Assembly (NCBI GenBank): GCA_964023275.1
Contig: OZ029919.1
Location: forward strand, 4,693,367-4,757,366
Direction of reading: 5' to 3'
Source of the DNA: Norana najaformis
Taxonomy: Eukaryota; Annelida; Clitellata; Crassiclitellata; Hormogastridae
DNA: 64,000 bases
Below, piece by piece: positions 21,424 to 33,321 of the stretch. Numbering within the stretch: the first letter of the stretch is position 1; each line of letters starts with the position of its first letter. Under the pieces are notes generated by a model. The model saw only the letters and a list, made by a program, of their open reading frames with translations, made no database searches and was not told where the DNA came from. Position numbers and translations under genes: made by a program.

Positions 21424-23525
21424 GCGTCAGAAACGACTTCCAGGGTGTCGGAACATTTTCAATTATGAAACAAATCTATTGTTGCTGGAGCAAGTAGAGC
21501 TGCTGTGGCGTCCAGGCTGGCACACTGGAAACAGGTCGACTAGCTGCACCTCAGAATCTCGTGATCCTGTTTGTAAGCGCCGTGGTGAAGAAGCAACCCT
21601 GAGTTAGCGGTCGCGTAAGTGCAGAGTGTTCTGTGGGCGCTTCCTCGATGGAGCGCAAGAACCTCCGGTGCGGATCGGACGAACATCCAGCACCACCAAC
21701 TCCCTCCTCTTCATCGCCGTCGTCGTCTGCTTCGAAGGCGCCTGCGTCGCGGGCTTCACTGACCCGAGCGTCGACGTCTCCTCGACCTCGACCCGCCGGC
21801 TGACCTTTGACAGGCGGTGTGGCTCCTTGACCCAGAGGATCGGTTGGGGCCCGTCGGCTGGGTCTCGACGGCCTGTTCCAGGTTCTCTCCCCCTCCCTAA
21901 TCTTGGCTTAAGGCACGCCCTTCTCTCCTTCTTTGATTTCAGCCGTCCTGTTCCTCGTTGTATTGTTGTCGATGAAGAACTTGATTTGCGACTGGGTACC
22001 CTCGCTTGCTGCACCGAGCGCGAGTTCTGAGATCATGAATTCGTCTGATTGCCTCCTCTGAACCAAATCCTTCAGATAACGTTCGTCCTTTCTCCTGTTA
22101 ACCTTTGTAAATGCTTTGTCACAGCCGCTTCTTCTTCCATCGATGGAAGGTCGCACGGAGACAACTGTTCCCGGTCAGGTAGAAGACAAGGGAAATTATG
22201 AGGGAGCGAAGAAGCATGGTCTGAATGGGTAGAATGTTTGTCGCACTGAACTGAGGCTGTCGTCTGGCCGGTGACTGTTCTCTGGAATCGCCAGTCTTCG
22301 CTTAAATCTGGTTCCAAGAATGTGCCATTAAAGGCAATCGCGTTAGATCGCTGGATGGCAATGGAGAGGCGTTGGAACATGAAAGAAGTCTCCCTCTTGT
22401 CTCCCGATACTTGGGTTAAATGGCGTCCGATTTTCTTGATGAGGCTAAAGCCTTCCTGATTTATGGGGCCTAGAGTCTCGAAGGCCAGAGGGACGAAGCA
22501 GTGTGTCGAGAGAATATCACTGTATTTTGAGGTGTTTCGTTCTGCTGCGATCTCAGCAGCAGCACCTGCGACCACGGCTGTTCTGGATCGATAAGAGACT
22601 GCCAGAGTATCGATTACTGTGGCGCCCCAGGTCAAGCATTTACCCCCTTCCCAAGGAATGAGGGTTGCTCCATCAGGTCGTCGGCCGTCGGACCTAACCA
22701 ATCCTGCCGGTTCTTTAGTTGATGGAAAGCCAGCTTTCACGAGGGCGCGCCACACGATGTCATTGATACAGGCGTGTCTTGCTGTTCTCCCTGGGCCTAA
22801 AGGGCATGCTAGACCGTACGAGCCGTCCGCAGTGACCAGAAACCCGCAGGGGCAAACGTGAGGGGCGCACAAGTCTATCCCAAGTCTTAGGCCTGTTGCG
22901 ATGCGTACAGCCTCATCGTCTAGCCTCAAGCCGCAGGCACTTATGGGCAGCGCCAAAAGCCAGTCGCCAGAGTGTGGTGAAGAAACTGCCTTAAATCTGG
23001 CTTCGTGGTACTCGGATGTTATTGAGGCTCTGAGGGTTGCCAGACTCTTTTGGATACGTGGGCGGTCCCAAGTTGCCTGTTTATGGGATATTGGGGGCCT
23101 CGGGATTGGAGGCATTTAATTCGGTTGACCAGCGGGTCCGGGCTTGTTCCAAAGGGCCATACGGGGGCAGGTCGCAAGAGGTAAGAATGGAATCCTGTAA
23201 CGTCGTGGTGCCTGCGGCTGAAGCCAAGAAGGCGGGAAGTGCCAGCGAGGACGCGCGACGTATACCAAGACCTCCGTCTCCGACAGTTAAAGATGCCTGA
23301 TCCCAGCTCTGATCATTCAGAGCCAAGTTGAGCATGTTGGTGAGGCCTTTGCGCAGCAGTTGGTCGAATGTGTCAAGAGCCGGGTTGCCCATGCATGGTG
23401 TGCAGCGGAGTGTGTGGAGCAGGGTGCAAGAGTTTAGTGAGTTGCGAAGAAGAATTATGGCATCATGCCTAGATAATAAACAACTAGGCCTTAAATTCCT
23501 AAGAAAATGAGGAAATTTACCCGAA
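21424..23525 (-). pseudogene. LINE retrotransposon polymerase C-terminal region, GC-rich (broken)
   Basis: Minus-strand reading from 23525: LRNLRPSCLLSRHDAIILLR ... CTPCMGNPALDTFDQLLRKG ... ASLTVGDGGLGIRRA. One frameshift at about 23100 leads into a 347-residue stretch (23115-22072). That stretch has SGDWLLALPISACGLRLDDE, a Cys/His cluster (CAPHVCPCG), RRPDGATLIPWEGGKCLTWG, AFETLGPIN and RLSIAIQRSNAIAFNGTF. This is the most complete copy of the domain whose fragments are scattered through the window. The catalytic RT core is absent. 22050-21424 is a GC-rich 3' extension with a basic, low-complexity frame and no domain I recognise. Confidence 0.75.
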
Positions 23526-23526
23526 G

Positions 23527-23690
23527 CTAGAGAGAGAGACAGACAGAGAGACAGAGAGAGACAGAGAGAGACAGACACAGAGATAGACAGAGACAGAGAC
23601 AGACAAACAGAGAGACAGACAGAGAAACAGAGAGAGACAGATAGAGAGAAACAGACAGACAGACAGCCAAGCAGAGACAAAGCGAATAAG
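23527..23690. repeat. GACA/GAGA microsatellite
   Basis: Purine-rich gaga/gaca tetranucleotides. The Cys-Leu-Ser frames on the minus strand are repeat artefacts. Confidence 0.95.
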
Positions 23691-23699
23691 AGAAATGGA

Positions 23700-25030
23700 G
23701 AAAGAAAACTGTGAACGGTGTAAGGAGTTTTAAGAAACTTGTCAAGGAGTTGATAACAACCATCTTGGCACTGTTCATCCGCCAAGATACGTTATCACAC
23801 ATGATAAATTTTTGCAGCATAATCCCACACATTCGCAACCAAGCCGATTGCTGTCTGCATAGCCATAAGGTGTAATTTAGTGACAAATGAATCCACCTGA
23901 GAAAGATAGAAACGCTGAGCTGTTCGATAGCGCGCTGATCGGTAATCGACGATTGCGAGCTCGTGATTGCTGAGCTACTCTAATTTAATCTAGTGACTTC
24001 GTTATTATAATGCACAAGGCATCAGTCGATGGTAGCTTGAATGAAACCGCATACAAATAAGAGAAGTCTGGTCAATCCGTTGCAAAAGCCTGGACTTGAG
24101 CGGACTCTGTGTAACGACTCTGGACAAGTTTTTTTGCGCTGACTTGTCTCTCGTCTCGAGAAAAAGAAGGCGTTACATGACATAAGTGTTCATCTTAACC
24201 GATCAGCGATTATATGGATGTTTACGCTTCCTAACTGCTTAGTAGTTCGTGAGAATGATGCATTTTCCTTTTCTTTGTTTGAGGTGTTTTCTTCAGTAAA
24301 GATAAGTTAACTAATATTGAAGTAAATCTGACAGTATAGATGGCAAAAAAAACAAAGCTGCATGTTATACAGTTTTTGTTTTTTGTCGTCATCTGAACTC
24401 CCAGTGCGTTTTAACATAATGTGGAACTATGGTCCCTTCTGGGTGCTTTTTGTACCCACAATAACTTAATTACTTAATGGCTACATTTCAGAGATTTGAA
24501 ATCGGTGTGGCACGATCCGTAAACCGGGACTTAAATGGCGAGGCGCCCATTCAAGCGGGCAGCGATGGTGAGGGATCTCACCCGATAAATTCATTGAAAA
24601 AAGAACAAGTACTAGGCCAGACTGTCGCCACAGAAAAACGTGCACATTTACATGTAATGTTGAACTCGTATCTTTGTCAGTTTTAGGGAACAACAAAGAC
24701 GAATTAACTAAGACGTGTTTAGTCCAAACTTACATGAAACAGAACTCGAATCTAGTCTTGTCGACACAAACAATTCCACTAAGACAGCAAACTACAGGTT
24801 TACGAAAACCTTTCTGAGGCCGACTTGTGTGCTTCAGTACTGGTCTAAAGTTTTAGGCAATCTTTTAAAAACGTTCTTCTAAATAGTTAGTGTGACTTAG
24901 CTGAAATTTATGGGAGTTATTGAAGCATTGCAGATATGAAGATAACGATGTTGTTTCGTGCTTGTCAATAGCTAATGATAAGCATGTCACTGATAATCAT
25001 CCACATAAGCGCTCTCGGACAAATAAAATG
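23700..25030. other. Region without a recognised gene
   Basis: AT-rich, low coding signal. At 24008-24035 the minus strand carries a copy of the LINE-end motif (CATCGACTGATGCCTTGTGC). A 69-aa plus frame at 24477 has no recognisable domain. Confidence 0.4.
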
Positions 25031-25039
25031 TTCGAGGAG

Positions 25040-25115
25040 TGCGTATAAAAACACACACTTAAACATACAAGACACAGACACAAACATACACACATACACA
25101 CATAGCAGGCCTACC
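25040..25115. repeat. CA-rich simple repeat
   Basis: Acaca/acata repeats, degenerate. Confidence 0.7.
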
Positions 25116-25199
25116 AACACATACACAAATTTATTTAATTTTTTTAAGATTTTAAATGGGCGTTTTATCTTCACGGCCCTTACAGTCTAGGCTGTCATG

Positions 25200-25350
25200 A
25201 GCTCAACACACAAAACATCGATGGCTCTGAGCAACTGTGAGTGAAGGACTTGCTCAAGGTCCTACACATTAACCGTCTCAGAGGAGGCTCCAACCCATGC
25301 ACTACGTGTCACAAGCCGAGCGTTCTAACCAATCAGCTACTGTGCACCGT
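25200..25350 (-). mobile_element. tRNA-derived SINE-like fragment
   Basis: On the minus strand GTAGCTGATTGGTTAGAACG (A-box-like) is followed about 40 nt later by GGGTTGGAGCC (B-box-like), then CCTTGAGCAAGTCC. Spacing and motifs fit a tRNA-headed SINE, but the sequence does not fold as a clean tRNA in my reading. Confidence 0.5.
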
Positions 25351-25351
25351 G

Positions 25352-25483
25352 CACATACACATATACACATACATACACACAAATACTCACATACACACAT
25401 ATACACGCATACACTTTACACATACATACACACATTAGCATATATACATACACACATACACACCCAAACACATACACACAAGC
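25352..25483. repeat. ACACAT microsatellite
   Basis: Acacat/acatac hexanucleotide-like repeats directly after the SINE-like fragment. Confidence 0.9.
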
Positions 25484-25737
25484 CGCCTCCACAACCTCTG
25501 CGGACTCTTATGTCTAGAGATGTTGAGGATGTTTGTTTGAGATAATTAAAGAGATTACTGAATATCATGAATATGCAACAACTGGACCTGAAAAGCAGTT
25601 TCTATTAAAAACTGAATCGATCACTTGAACAGACTTCCGGGTTTCTACCGATCAAACGTCTGCCTAGAATGAAGACATTAAGAAATAGATCAACAGTCAA
25701 CACAGAAACGTACAGTGGGCCTGCAATAGTGAGATAC

Positions 25738-25738
25738 G

Positions 25739-25776
<38 letters not shown>

Positions 25777-25920
25777 GACAGAGACAAAGAAACAGAGAGA
25801 CAGAGAAAGAGAAACAGAGAAATAGGGAGAGAGACAGAGAGAGACAGAGACGGATAAAGAGAAGAGGCAGAGAGACAGACAGAGAGACAGAGGCAGAGAG
25901 AGAGACGGAGAAAGAAGCAG
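25738..25920. repeat. GAGA/GACA microsatellite
   Basis: Purine-rich repeat similar to 23527-23690. Overlapping Ser/Leu-rich frames are artefacts. Confidence 0.95.
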
Positions 25921-26539
25921 CAACACGGTAGCCGGTCATTATTCGTAAAACCAAAAATTACCGAAAACCGAAGATAAATGACCGAAAAAGCGAAAAGTCG
26001 GTATACACAGAATGCAAATATCAAAATATTATTTTCCCTAACTAACATTATTTCTCGTTCGTTTAACATTCCTTGACATTAACGAAGTTCACTCAACTGT
26101 TGTTCAGAGACAGGCCTATAGGCCTACATGCGTTTTTGCCCCGTTATAAGCCTATAGGCCCACGTCCCGTCACTTAATATAATGTTAAGTCCCATCTATG
26201 TGCGAGAATAAATGACACTGAACTACTTAGGGCACAGGCCTACTATAGACCTACGCAGTGGAAGTTGTGGCCTCGTGCACTTGGGCCGAGGATTATTGAA
26301 CTGAACTGAACTCAGCTCAACTCAACAATTGATCACCGACAATAAGCAATCACATAAACTAAACATTGGAGGCCAAAAGGAGAGCCTCACAAGGAACCGA
26401 ATTGGTCCCTCTGTTTAGAGTTGCCCTATCACAGATCAAATTAGATTTTTACACGGGTTGCGTTGATCCGAGTAGAAGTACTGAAACTTTTACTTAAGTG
26501 CAGTAGCCTAATGCATTGTTTAACACAGTGCAAGTTACA

Positions 26540-26720
26540 CCGTCGCTTAGTCCTGTGGGCTCCTTGTAGCTGCCACGCTGTCTCTCTGCCTCACTCTTGG
26601 ATCTTGACACTTTTGGCTAACGATTTTGTTTTGACTGAGCACCTGTGAATAAGCTGGCCCCTGTGACGTGGCTTTCGTTGGGTGCTGTAGAAGTCTCGGG
26701 ATTACGATTACGATCAGAAT
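26540..26720 (+). mobile_element. CR1/L2-like LINE 3' end with ATTACG tail
   Basis: GAATAAGCTGGCCCC ... GCTTTCGTTGGGTGCTGTAG followed by AAGTCTCGGGATTACGATTACG. The same 3' end appears in reverse orientation at 44300-44440, 54150-54290 and 63660-63790. Confidence 0.55.
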
Positions 26721-27284
26721 CTGGAGTGAATATCATAAAAAGTATCTGCAGATGGGTTCTAACAGTAAATTACAATGTGTAACAAAGTTTACAAGGTCTC
26801 AAAGTCTTAAGAAAGATTAGTGAGTTTGATCTTTATGTTGCCTGCGTGTCAGAGTCTTGTTTTCGTTTTATACATGATTTGGTGTTAATGTGTTTTTGTG
26901 AACTGTGCCACGACCTGATGTATTTTGTGCGAAATATGTAGTAAATGGTTGCGTATTGTTTTGGTCATAGAGTTGCTCTGAGTTTGAGATGAATTTACTG
27001 GGTTGACTTTAGGTTTGTGTCTTTATGGATGTGCCATAAAATCACTGCTCAGCCTCAACAGCAACTGGTTTTAAGTTCTTATATGATGCAGTACATTGAA
27101 ATTTGTATTAATTAGAGTTTTTTTGATTATTGAAATAATCAAAGAAATAGCTGTTGCACTTACTTTTACTTACAAAGATATTGTAAATGTAATGATTTGT
27201 CTGTAACATGCAATGAGCTTTTGTCTTCATGAGTAGCTGAACCTCACATTTTGGCTGTTTCCTTGAAATTAGTGTTGTTATTAA

Positions 27285-27485
27285 TGAGCAACTTCTGAAG
27301 AACCGGTGCCTAATGCACAAGACATCAACCGATGGCACACCAAAACTAAGCCGTAGTGAGTTCTGTACCAGAAAGTCATTCCACTGAGATAGAGAGGCTG
27401 CATATGGTAGATAAGCCAGTTGAAAAAGGTAAGTTTCAAGTTGAGGCTGAAAGGACGTAAGAGACTGAGCTGAATTGAAATCCAT
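27285..27485 (-). mobile_element. CR1/L2-like LINE C-terminus and 3' end
   Basis: Minus-strand reading AQSLTSFQPQLETYLFQLAY followed by LSQWNDF resembles the end of CR1/L2 polymerases (ARSLxSFKxxLKTHLF). Immediately after it comes TTTGGTGTGCCATCGGTTGA and TGTCTTGTGCATTAGGCACCGG. This identifies the motif found near the SCP 3' ends as LINE 3' UTR. Confidence 0.6.
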
Positions 27486-27699
27486 TCAGATGTTCTTTAT
27501 GATAACAGGTTCGGTGCAGGCCCTATATTTTGTGGATTGTGACCCAGGCCCTATGCAGTTTTTGGGCCCCATGCAACGATAGTTATGCCATTTGTTTAAT
27601 TATGGCTTTACGATTTTTGAATTTTGAAGTTATATTTACTGATTATTCAGTATTATACAGTGAACAGTGGTATACAGGTTTTTAAATTTTTCTTTGCAG

Positions 27700-29440
27700 A
27701 TTTATTGTGTCCAAGTCTTGGTATATTACAGAAATCAGCGCAAGTTAGTCCAAGTGTTTTACTATTAGTTGTAAAATTTCCTGAATGCAAGCACCATGTT
27801 ATAGCGATTTCAGCTTATAATCTGTGCACGCATCTGAGCCTTGTATAGAACTTTTTAACAACGTATCAGAGGCATTCTTTTTGAAAAGTTTAACTTGCCT
27901 TACCTTACCTTTAGGTAATAACTGGTAGTTGTCCTCAATTTTATGTTTTATATCAAGATTTGAACCCCAAATGCAGAGGTCACAGGCAGTCGTAGTTCAT
28001 TAAAGTAGTGTTAAATCTTTTATTAGGAAATGACTTTAATATTTAGTTCAGGTAATAATACGCTGAACAAACATTTCATAATAATTACTGACTTTATCTA
28101 AATTTTAAATTTAATTATATTTTAGTTCAATTACTGTATCGACATTCCATGGCTCGTTTCTCAATATCCTCCTCAGTTCAGTTTAGTCCATTGCTTATAC
28201 TGTGTCTTCTGGGCACAGAACCTTTAACTCTTCTTTCTATGATTTATAAGCTCGGCATAGGTAATGTAATACAGGTTTCGTAGAGTAACCCAGGATAACG
28301 TATTCTTTTAAGCACTGCAAGCCAGGCTTTGATGCCTGTTGTGATTTAGCATTTCAATGTGGGTATGCATGTTATATTTCTGGTTTAATTAGATTTTGTT
28401 CTGCTAGTTTATATTTTTTGCTTTCTGATTTTGGGTTGCTCAGTAACAATCACTAACATTTTTGTGTTTCAATCTCTGCTTGAATTGAATTCAGCAATTG
28501 ACGAACATCTCTTAACCTTACCTCACTTGGGTGTGTTTTCTAGGAAGCAGCCGCTGCTTATAGTGCATGGTGACAAGGGAGGAGAGAAGACATCGTTACA
28601 AGAAGAGGCTTCTCAGTATGACAACATTCGGCTGTGTCAGGCTCCATTAGACATTACGTACGGGACCCATCACACGTACGTGTTTCGGATGAATTGATTT
28701 AGCATTTATTCAGTCACCGACAACAGTAAATACAGACGTCGTAATTTCTGCAATTGAGTCTTTATTTGCTGCTGTTGAGGAGTCAGCAGTAGTAAAAAAA
28801 ACTTTCTGCATTTGGTGAAAATAATGTTTCCAAAGTGCTTCACTTCAGATGACTACGATTTTGGCGGGGGGATTTACAGGATTTCAGGAGCATTCATTCA
28901 TCCTTGTTTTGCCAAGTTTCTGCTTTCCATGGGGATCTGCAGGTGCCTTGCTATCCTCTTCCTTTTTGGTGAGCCGTTGTTCAAGATCTGTGACTCATGT
29001 TTGCCACTGGATCTGGTTCTCCTGCAGACAGCAATTCATCTCACGCTATTCGTCCAGCTCAGTCGTCATATTACTTTAGCTGTCAACTGATTGGATCGTT
29101 TTATGGCTGCTTGTTTCTCTTTGGTCACAAGCGCCAACTCATGCGCTTTGCACCTTCTGAAGCACCAGACCATCCGCTGTTAAAGATTAATATCACATTA
29201 ATTTAAAATATTTGTATTTTACTGTTTGTAGTTTGTAACATTTGAAAGTTATTCAGTTGTAGTGTTATAGTTTTTAGTGTGTATTTTTTAACTTGATCCA
29301 TTCATATAGTCTTTTCTGTTGTTTGTGTGATGTTTGTGGATATGTAGGAAGATGATGCTGTTGCTCTATGAGTCTGGTCTGAGAGTTGTTATTCACACGG
29401 CAAATCTGGTTGACGGAGACTGGTACCAGAAGTCTCAAGG
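27700..29440 (+). CDS. TDP1: Tyrosyl-DNA phosphodiesterase 1 homologue, four internal exons (partial)
   Basis: Exon a 27700-27743: (D)[14 protein letters not shown] after TTTGCAG, donor GTTAGT. Exon b 28126-28175 (or to 28181): [17 protein letters not shown]. Exon c 28544-28675: [20 protein letters not shown] ... [12 protein letters not shown], donor GTACGT. Exon d 29348-29440: [20 protein letters not shown] then [11 protein letters not shown], donor GTGAGT. All phases fit (2/0/2/2). Order and content match TDP1, the enzyme that removes topoisomerase I adducts from DNA 3' ends. The catalytic HxK (HTK, split over the c/d intron) and the downstream Asn are kept. The second HKN motif and N-terminal exons are not visible in the window. 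The exon b donor expected from the family would be AG|TT, which is non-canonical. This may be a gene with distant exons or a fragment. Confidence 0.75.
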
Positions 29441-29490
29441 GTGAGTCTGGTGCTCTGCATTGATTTGCATGATTGTAATTTCTCTTGCAG

Positions 29491-29602
29491 TCCGGGGTGC
29501 CATGCTGTTTATATGTGGGGTGACCAAAAGCAGTCGTTTGTTGAGGATAACCCAGACATTGTTCACACCATGATGTTTACGCAGGAAGAGCTAATAGTAT
29601 GA
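29491..29602 (+). CDS. Possible terminal exon attached to the TDP1-like exons
   Basis: After a good TCTCTTGCAG acceptor, the frame continuing from exon d encodes GPGCHAVYMWGDQKQSFVED then NPDIVHTMMFTQEELIV and stops at TGA (29600-29602). TDP1 proteins instead continue with IWLSPLYP-like residues here. I recognise no family for this 37-residue tail. It may be chance readthrough or a real alternative end. Confidence 0.3.
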
Positions 29603-30760
29603 GAGAAAGCACAACCAAATCCATTTAGTCACGTAGTCATTTCTACCTACTTTGGCCAGCACTTGTTCACAGCATCTTCAACAACAGGGAATTTCTGCCT
29701 CAGTTTAGTCACATACTGAGAGCACACTTCGTTAAAGCGTGAATCTAGAGTATGAGATGTCTTTGTAGCCGAGTTCTCTAGATGGCACTGGTGGAACAAA
29801 ACTTTCTTTAGAAGTATCACTCTGTCCATCGGGGATCCAAATCATACCTTTAGAAGAGAATAGATTCTGCCAAAACTTCAGCTATCACACCCATACCATT
29901 AAAAGAGCTACATAAATTCACTCCAGTCACGGCTATCACCATATCGCAGCACATGCCAACTAGTAGAGCTCAGCGTAACATCCAGTCATCACATAGCACT
30001 CATCTACACAGTGTATCCTTCAATTCCAGCAAATTCCTATAGATTATAATGTAAAATTTTAAATATTGAAAATAAACTAAATCTGTCTAGTGCATCAGCC
30101 ATTTTTAATAATTTAAATTTTATTTTGAATTCATGGCTACACAACCAATGGACAATTCTTTATCAAAATCTGAGTAAGTGACTAAACAAAGAATAGTTAA
30201 CAAAGCAGATACATTTCATAGTGCCGATCTATCCTAAATTGGCTAATGGCTAATAGTCAAGAACAGAATTATCTTTAAATTGATAAACCTTTGCAATGGG
30301 GAGCACTCTAACAACCTTTGAGCTACACTCCAGAATATGTTTCCTATCTCGAGCCAGAGGGTTGACGATCACTATGCTCTGCACCCATGCTGAACAGGTC
30401 TGAAATGACAAATACGTAATTGCACAAAGCCAAAATTCACGAATTTTTACAGAGACTAAACAGGATTATGGACGGTTAACCACACCAGAGTCTCTACTAA
30501 TGTAGGCCTATGGGCTTTAAGCCCACCAGAAGCCCTGCACACTTTGCAGCCTACAGGCCATATATGTCCAGTGATAAAATCGAAATGTGCAGTTGAGACA
30601 ATAATAACGCTATCTCATAATCTTACACAATTTTTTTCTCAAATATTTAAGAAATTCTTATTTCTAGTTAAGCTTATAGGATTTGTACAGTGATAATTTT
30701 CTGTTGAAGTGGTCTGGTTAGCCAACTGAATAAATTTCTGTTTTAAAAATGAGCAATTCT
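29603..30760. other. Region without a recognised gene
   Basis: A 60-codon minus-strand frame at 29647-29829 looks moderately protein-like but has no domain or clear splice pairing. The rest is AT-rich with no signal. Confidence 0.35.
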
Positions 30761-30763
30761 TAC

Positions 30764-30905
30764 ATTTGACTTCATCTTCAAACCCAATTCCTTCCTCTGT
30801 TGCTGTGTTAGCCTTCAATCTTGTCTCCACGACAGTTTTAAGAATTTCTTCAATTATTCTTCCAAGCTGCTTGAAGAAAGACTTTGCAGTAAACCTGTAT
30901 GGCAT
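30764..30905 (-). CDS. Possible coding exon, unknown protein
   Basis: Minus-strand ATG at 30905 opens MPYRFTAKSFFKQLGRIIEE followed by ILKTVVETRLKANTATEEGI and GFEDEVK, then a GTAAGA donor (30758-30763). Amphipathic, Lys/Glu-rich helix-like composition is protein-like. No family is recognised and no matching downstream exon was found with confidence. Confidence 0.25.
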
Positions 30906-30999
30906 TTTGCAAACCAGGTTAAAGAGAATAAAGATTAGCCTATGTTTAATGGATTAAAAATGGTGCTATAGGTACGCATTAGGCATATGTGAGCTAATT

Positions 31000-32590
31000 A
31001 GTAGCTTAACGCCTGGATTGAGTCTCAAATATTTTGTTTATCTATAGGCCTACAACAGTTTGCCTTGATTTAGCACTCTTTGTAATGATTTAACTCATTA
31101 CAGTAACCTTTTTTTCCCTTCAGAGCCTACCATCTTAGCTTGATCCTTTACTTTATTTCTTAGTTGCACTTACTTAAGGCTTTGCCTAATCGTAATTTTA
31201 AACTCGAAAACATTTCTAAGCCATAATGAAAAATATTTTAAAATTTCTTTTCACAGTTTGAAATGTAACTGATATTAGATTATTGTAAGTCAGACAAATG
31301 TAAAATACCAAAATAGTAGTATGGCATCAAAGGCAGTTGAACTCGATTGGAATTTTTTCAAAGTTGTGCATTTCTCACTGCCCGTCAACTTCACCATTCT
31401 ACAACGTTAATGAACCAAACATACCGAATTGCAATAATTCCCATGGCTTAACATCTTATGGCTGCCAGGGCTGTTGGCGTCGAACTTACCTTACCTTAAG
31501 TGTACATATTTTTAAAACCGAAAATACAGAATAAAAGGTAAGCTATATAAGCTCTGCTGTTCTCCTCAGTATGAGCTAGCCTAGATAGCTGACCCGAAAA
31601 CTGTCCGTATTATAATACTGCTCAAAATATTCCAGTGAAAAATTGGAAAATAGGAAGTCATTCAATAAACTATTTTTTAGATCAATAAAAAAATTTTTTA
31701 ATCGATTAATTTTTTAAATAAATACGATCAAACATACCTTTCGTCTCAGAAATCTTGTCAAAAATGCAAATTCTTAGGCAGAAATATAGCTCCGCCCACC
31801 GGTTGCTATAGTGACGTTACGACATCACAATGACGAAGGCCTTATTCGATTTCTTCTGGTTAAATATGGGTTTTAAATACATCTTTACGGCCGAGAGCCA
31901 TAGCTGACTCTCGTAATCTAGCATTTGGAGGCCGGTGTCGGTGGGCAGCTGGGGGTCGACGGTTCTTCCCGTGAGGGTCCAGTGCTGAGTGAGGGATTCG
32001 CGCGGACCCTGTAGCTTTAAACACACAATTCTTTCGCACACTATGTCTCGAATGTCTATCTGTCTAGCTCTGTCTCTGTGTTCCTGTCTACGTCTGACAT
32101 GTGAGGAGAAGCGTGGGTTCTAATCGCGAGGCGGGATCCAAAGGGAAGGCCTCGAACGAAGCTGAACCGACACAAATTTTTCGTTTTTTCACTTGTCTAA
32201 TGAAAATGTATATAGCTCACAAGATTTTCTAATTTATAAAACGTAGAAATTTTTCGAAATGTTTTATTGAAACAACTTTAAAGCTTTTAATGATACGACG
32301 CGACGCTTAATCTTAATTAGGCCTGTATTATAATCCGCGCAACAGTTTTATTAACTGACCGATCGCATTTCGACCAATGAAATATGATTTTCGACAACGA
32401 TTTCCTCTGATGTGACCGTCGACTGATGCTTTGTGTATTTTGGTAACGACCATATTGAAGTCGCTCGATTATATTATCAGATTTTAGCACCTGCAATCAG
32501 CGCTATCTGAGGTCAGAGGAGAATCGACAAATCCTAATATCCTGGAAGGGTTGCATTCAGTACTCGTAGGATGCGATTAGTAATCTCCTC
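31000..32590. other. Region without a recognised gene
   Basis: No domain-bearing frame seen. 31850-32160 is GC-richer than its surroundings and may be an unclassified repeat. 32411-32445 carries a diverged copy of the CGTCGACTGATGC LINE-end motif. Confidence 0.4.
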
Positions 32591-32609
32591 AAATTTATAG
32601 TGCAGGCGA

Positions 32610-32670
32610 TTTTAATAATAGTGGTAGTGGTAGTGGTAGTGGTAGTAGTAGTGGTAGTTAGTAGTAGTAA
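32610..32670. repeat. GTAGTG microsatellite
   Basis: Gtggta/gtagta units abutting the next LINE fragment. Confidence 0.9.
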
Positions 32671-32679
32671 AAAATGTCA

Positions 32680-33180
32680 CAAGTGCGGAGTCTCATTTTT
32701 TCTGGATGCGGCCAACTGTCCCGCCCCGCCTCTGGCTTTTGCAGCAGTTGCCTGCAAGTAAGAAGGAACCACGGTGTCAATTAGTTTAACATCCCAGATT
32801 AGACTGGGGTCATTACGCCAAGGGATAAGGGTGAGACCATCAGGTCTCCTGCCATCCGTTCTAGAAAGTCCGGGTGATTCTTTGATAGCTGGGAAGCCCG
32901 CGCGTATGAGGCTCCAACAGATGAGATAATTGAGGACGGCATGTCGGGATATGCGGCCGGGTCCAAGACCTTGGAGAGTCCATGCGAACCACCTGCCTTC
33001 ACTAGTGATCCGCAGGGACAGTCATGTGGCTGACATGTTTGCTCCAAGGCGAAGGCCGGCCCCTATTGTTACAGCCTAGTCATCCAGTCACAAGCCACAG
33101 TTTGTTATCGGAAGGGCAAAAGCCAGTCGCCTGCATGAGGTGCGGGAACTGCTTTCAAACGTGCTTTTTTCGTAGGCGTT
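32680..33180 (-). pseudogene. LINE C-terminal fragment (broken)
   Basis: Minus-strand pieces in changing frames: ESPGLSRTDGRRPDGLTLIP-like, QTCQPHDCPCGSLVKAGGSH and LNYLICWSLIRAG-like residues match the domain at 22.1-23.1 kb. Its 3' side ends at the GTAGTG repeat. Confidence 0.6.
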
Positions 33181-33321
33181 GAGATAAGAAGCGTTTAGAG
33201 TGGTTGCATCTCTTTGAATAAGTCGAGGTCATAGAAACATTTGTAGGCCTACATTTACATTTATAAACCATAACCAACTTTTTAATTAGAGTGTGATGGA
33301 ATCGGCATGTTCTGTTTCTTT

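Noticed and set aside
21626..22030. 134-codon plus-strand frame
   Set aside because: GC-rich DNA gives open frames on both strands here; neither has a recognised domain, and the LINE on the minus strand explains the context.
25241..25545. Thr/His repeat frames
   Set aside because: Translation of an ACACAT microsatellite.
23527..26069. Cys/Leu/Ser-rich frames on the minus strand
   Set aside because: They read through GACA/GAGA simple repeats and have no domain, splice or start evidence.
28812..29206. Overlapping plus-strand frames in the TDP1 intron
   Set aside because: No homology, three frames open at once, and located inside an intron whose flanking exons are clear.
31850..32160. Possible gene in a GC-richer patch
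   Set aside because: No frame with domain, start context or splice sites; left as an unclassified repeat candidate.
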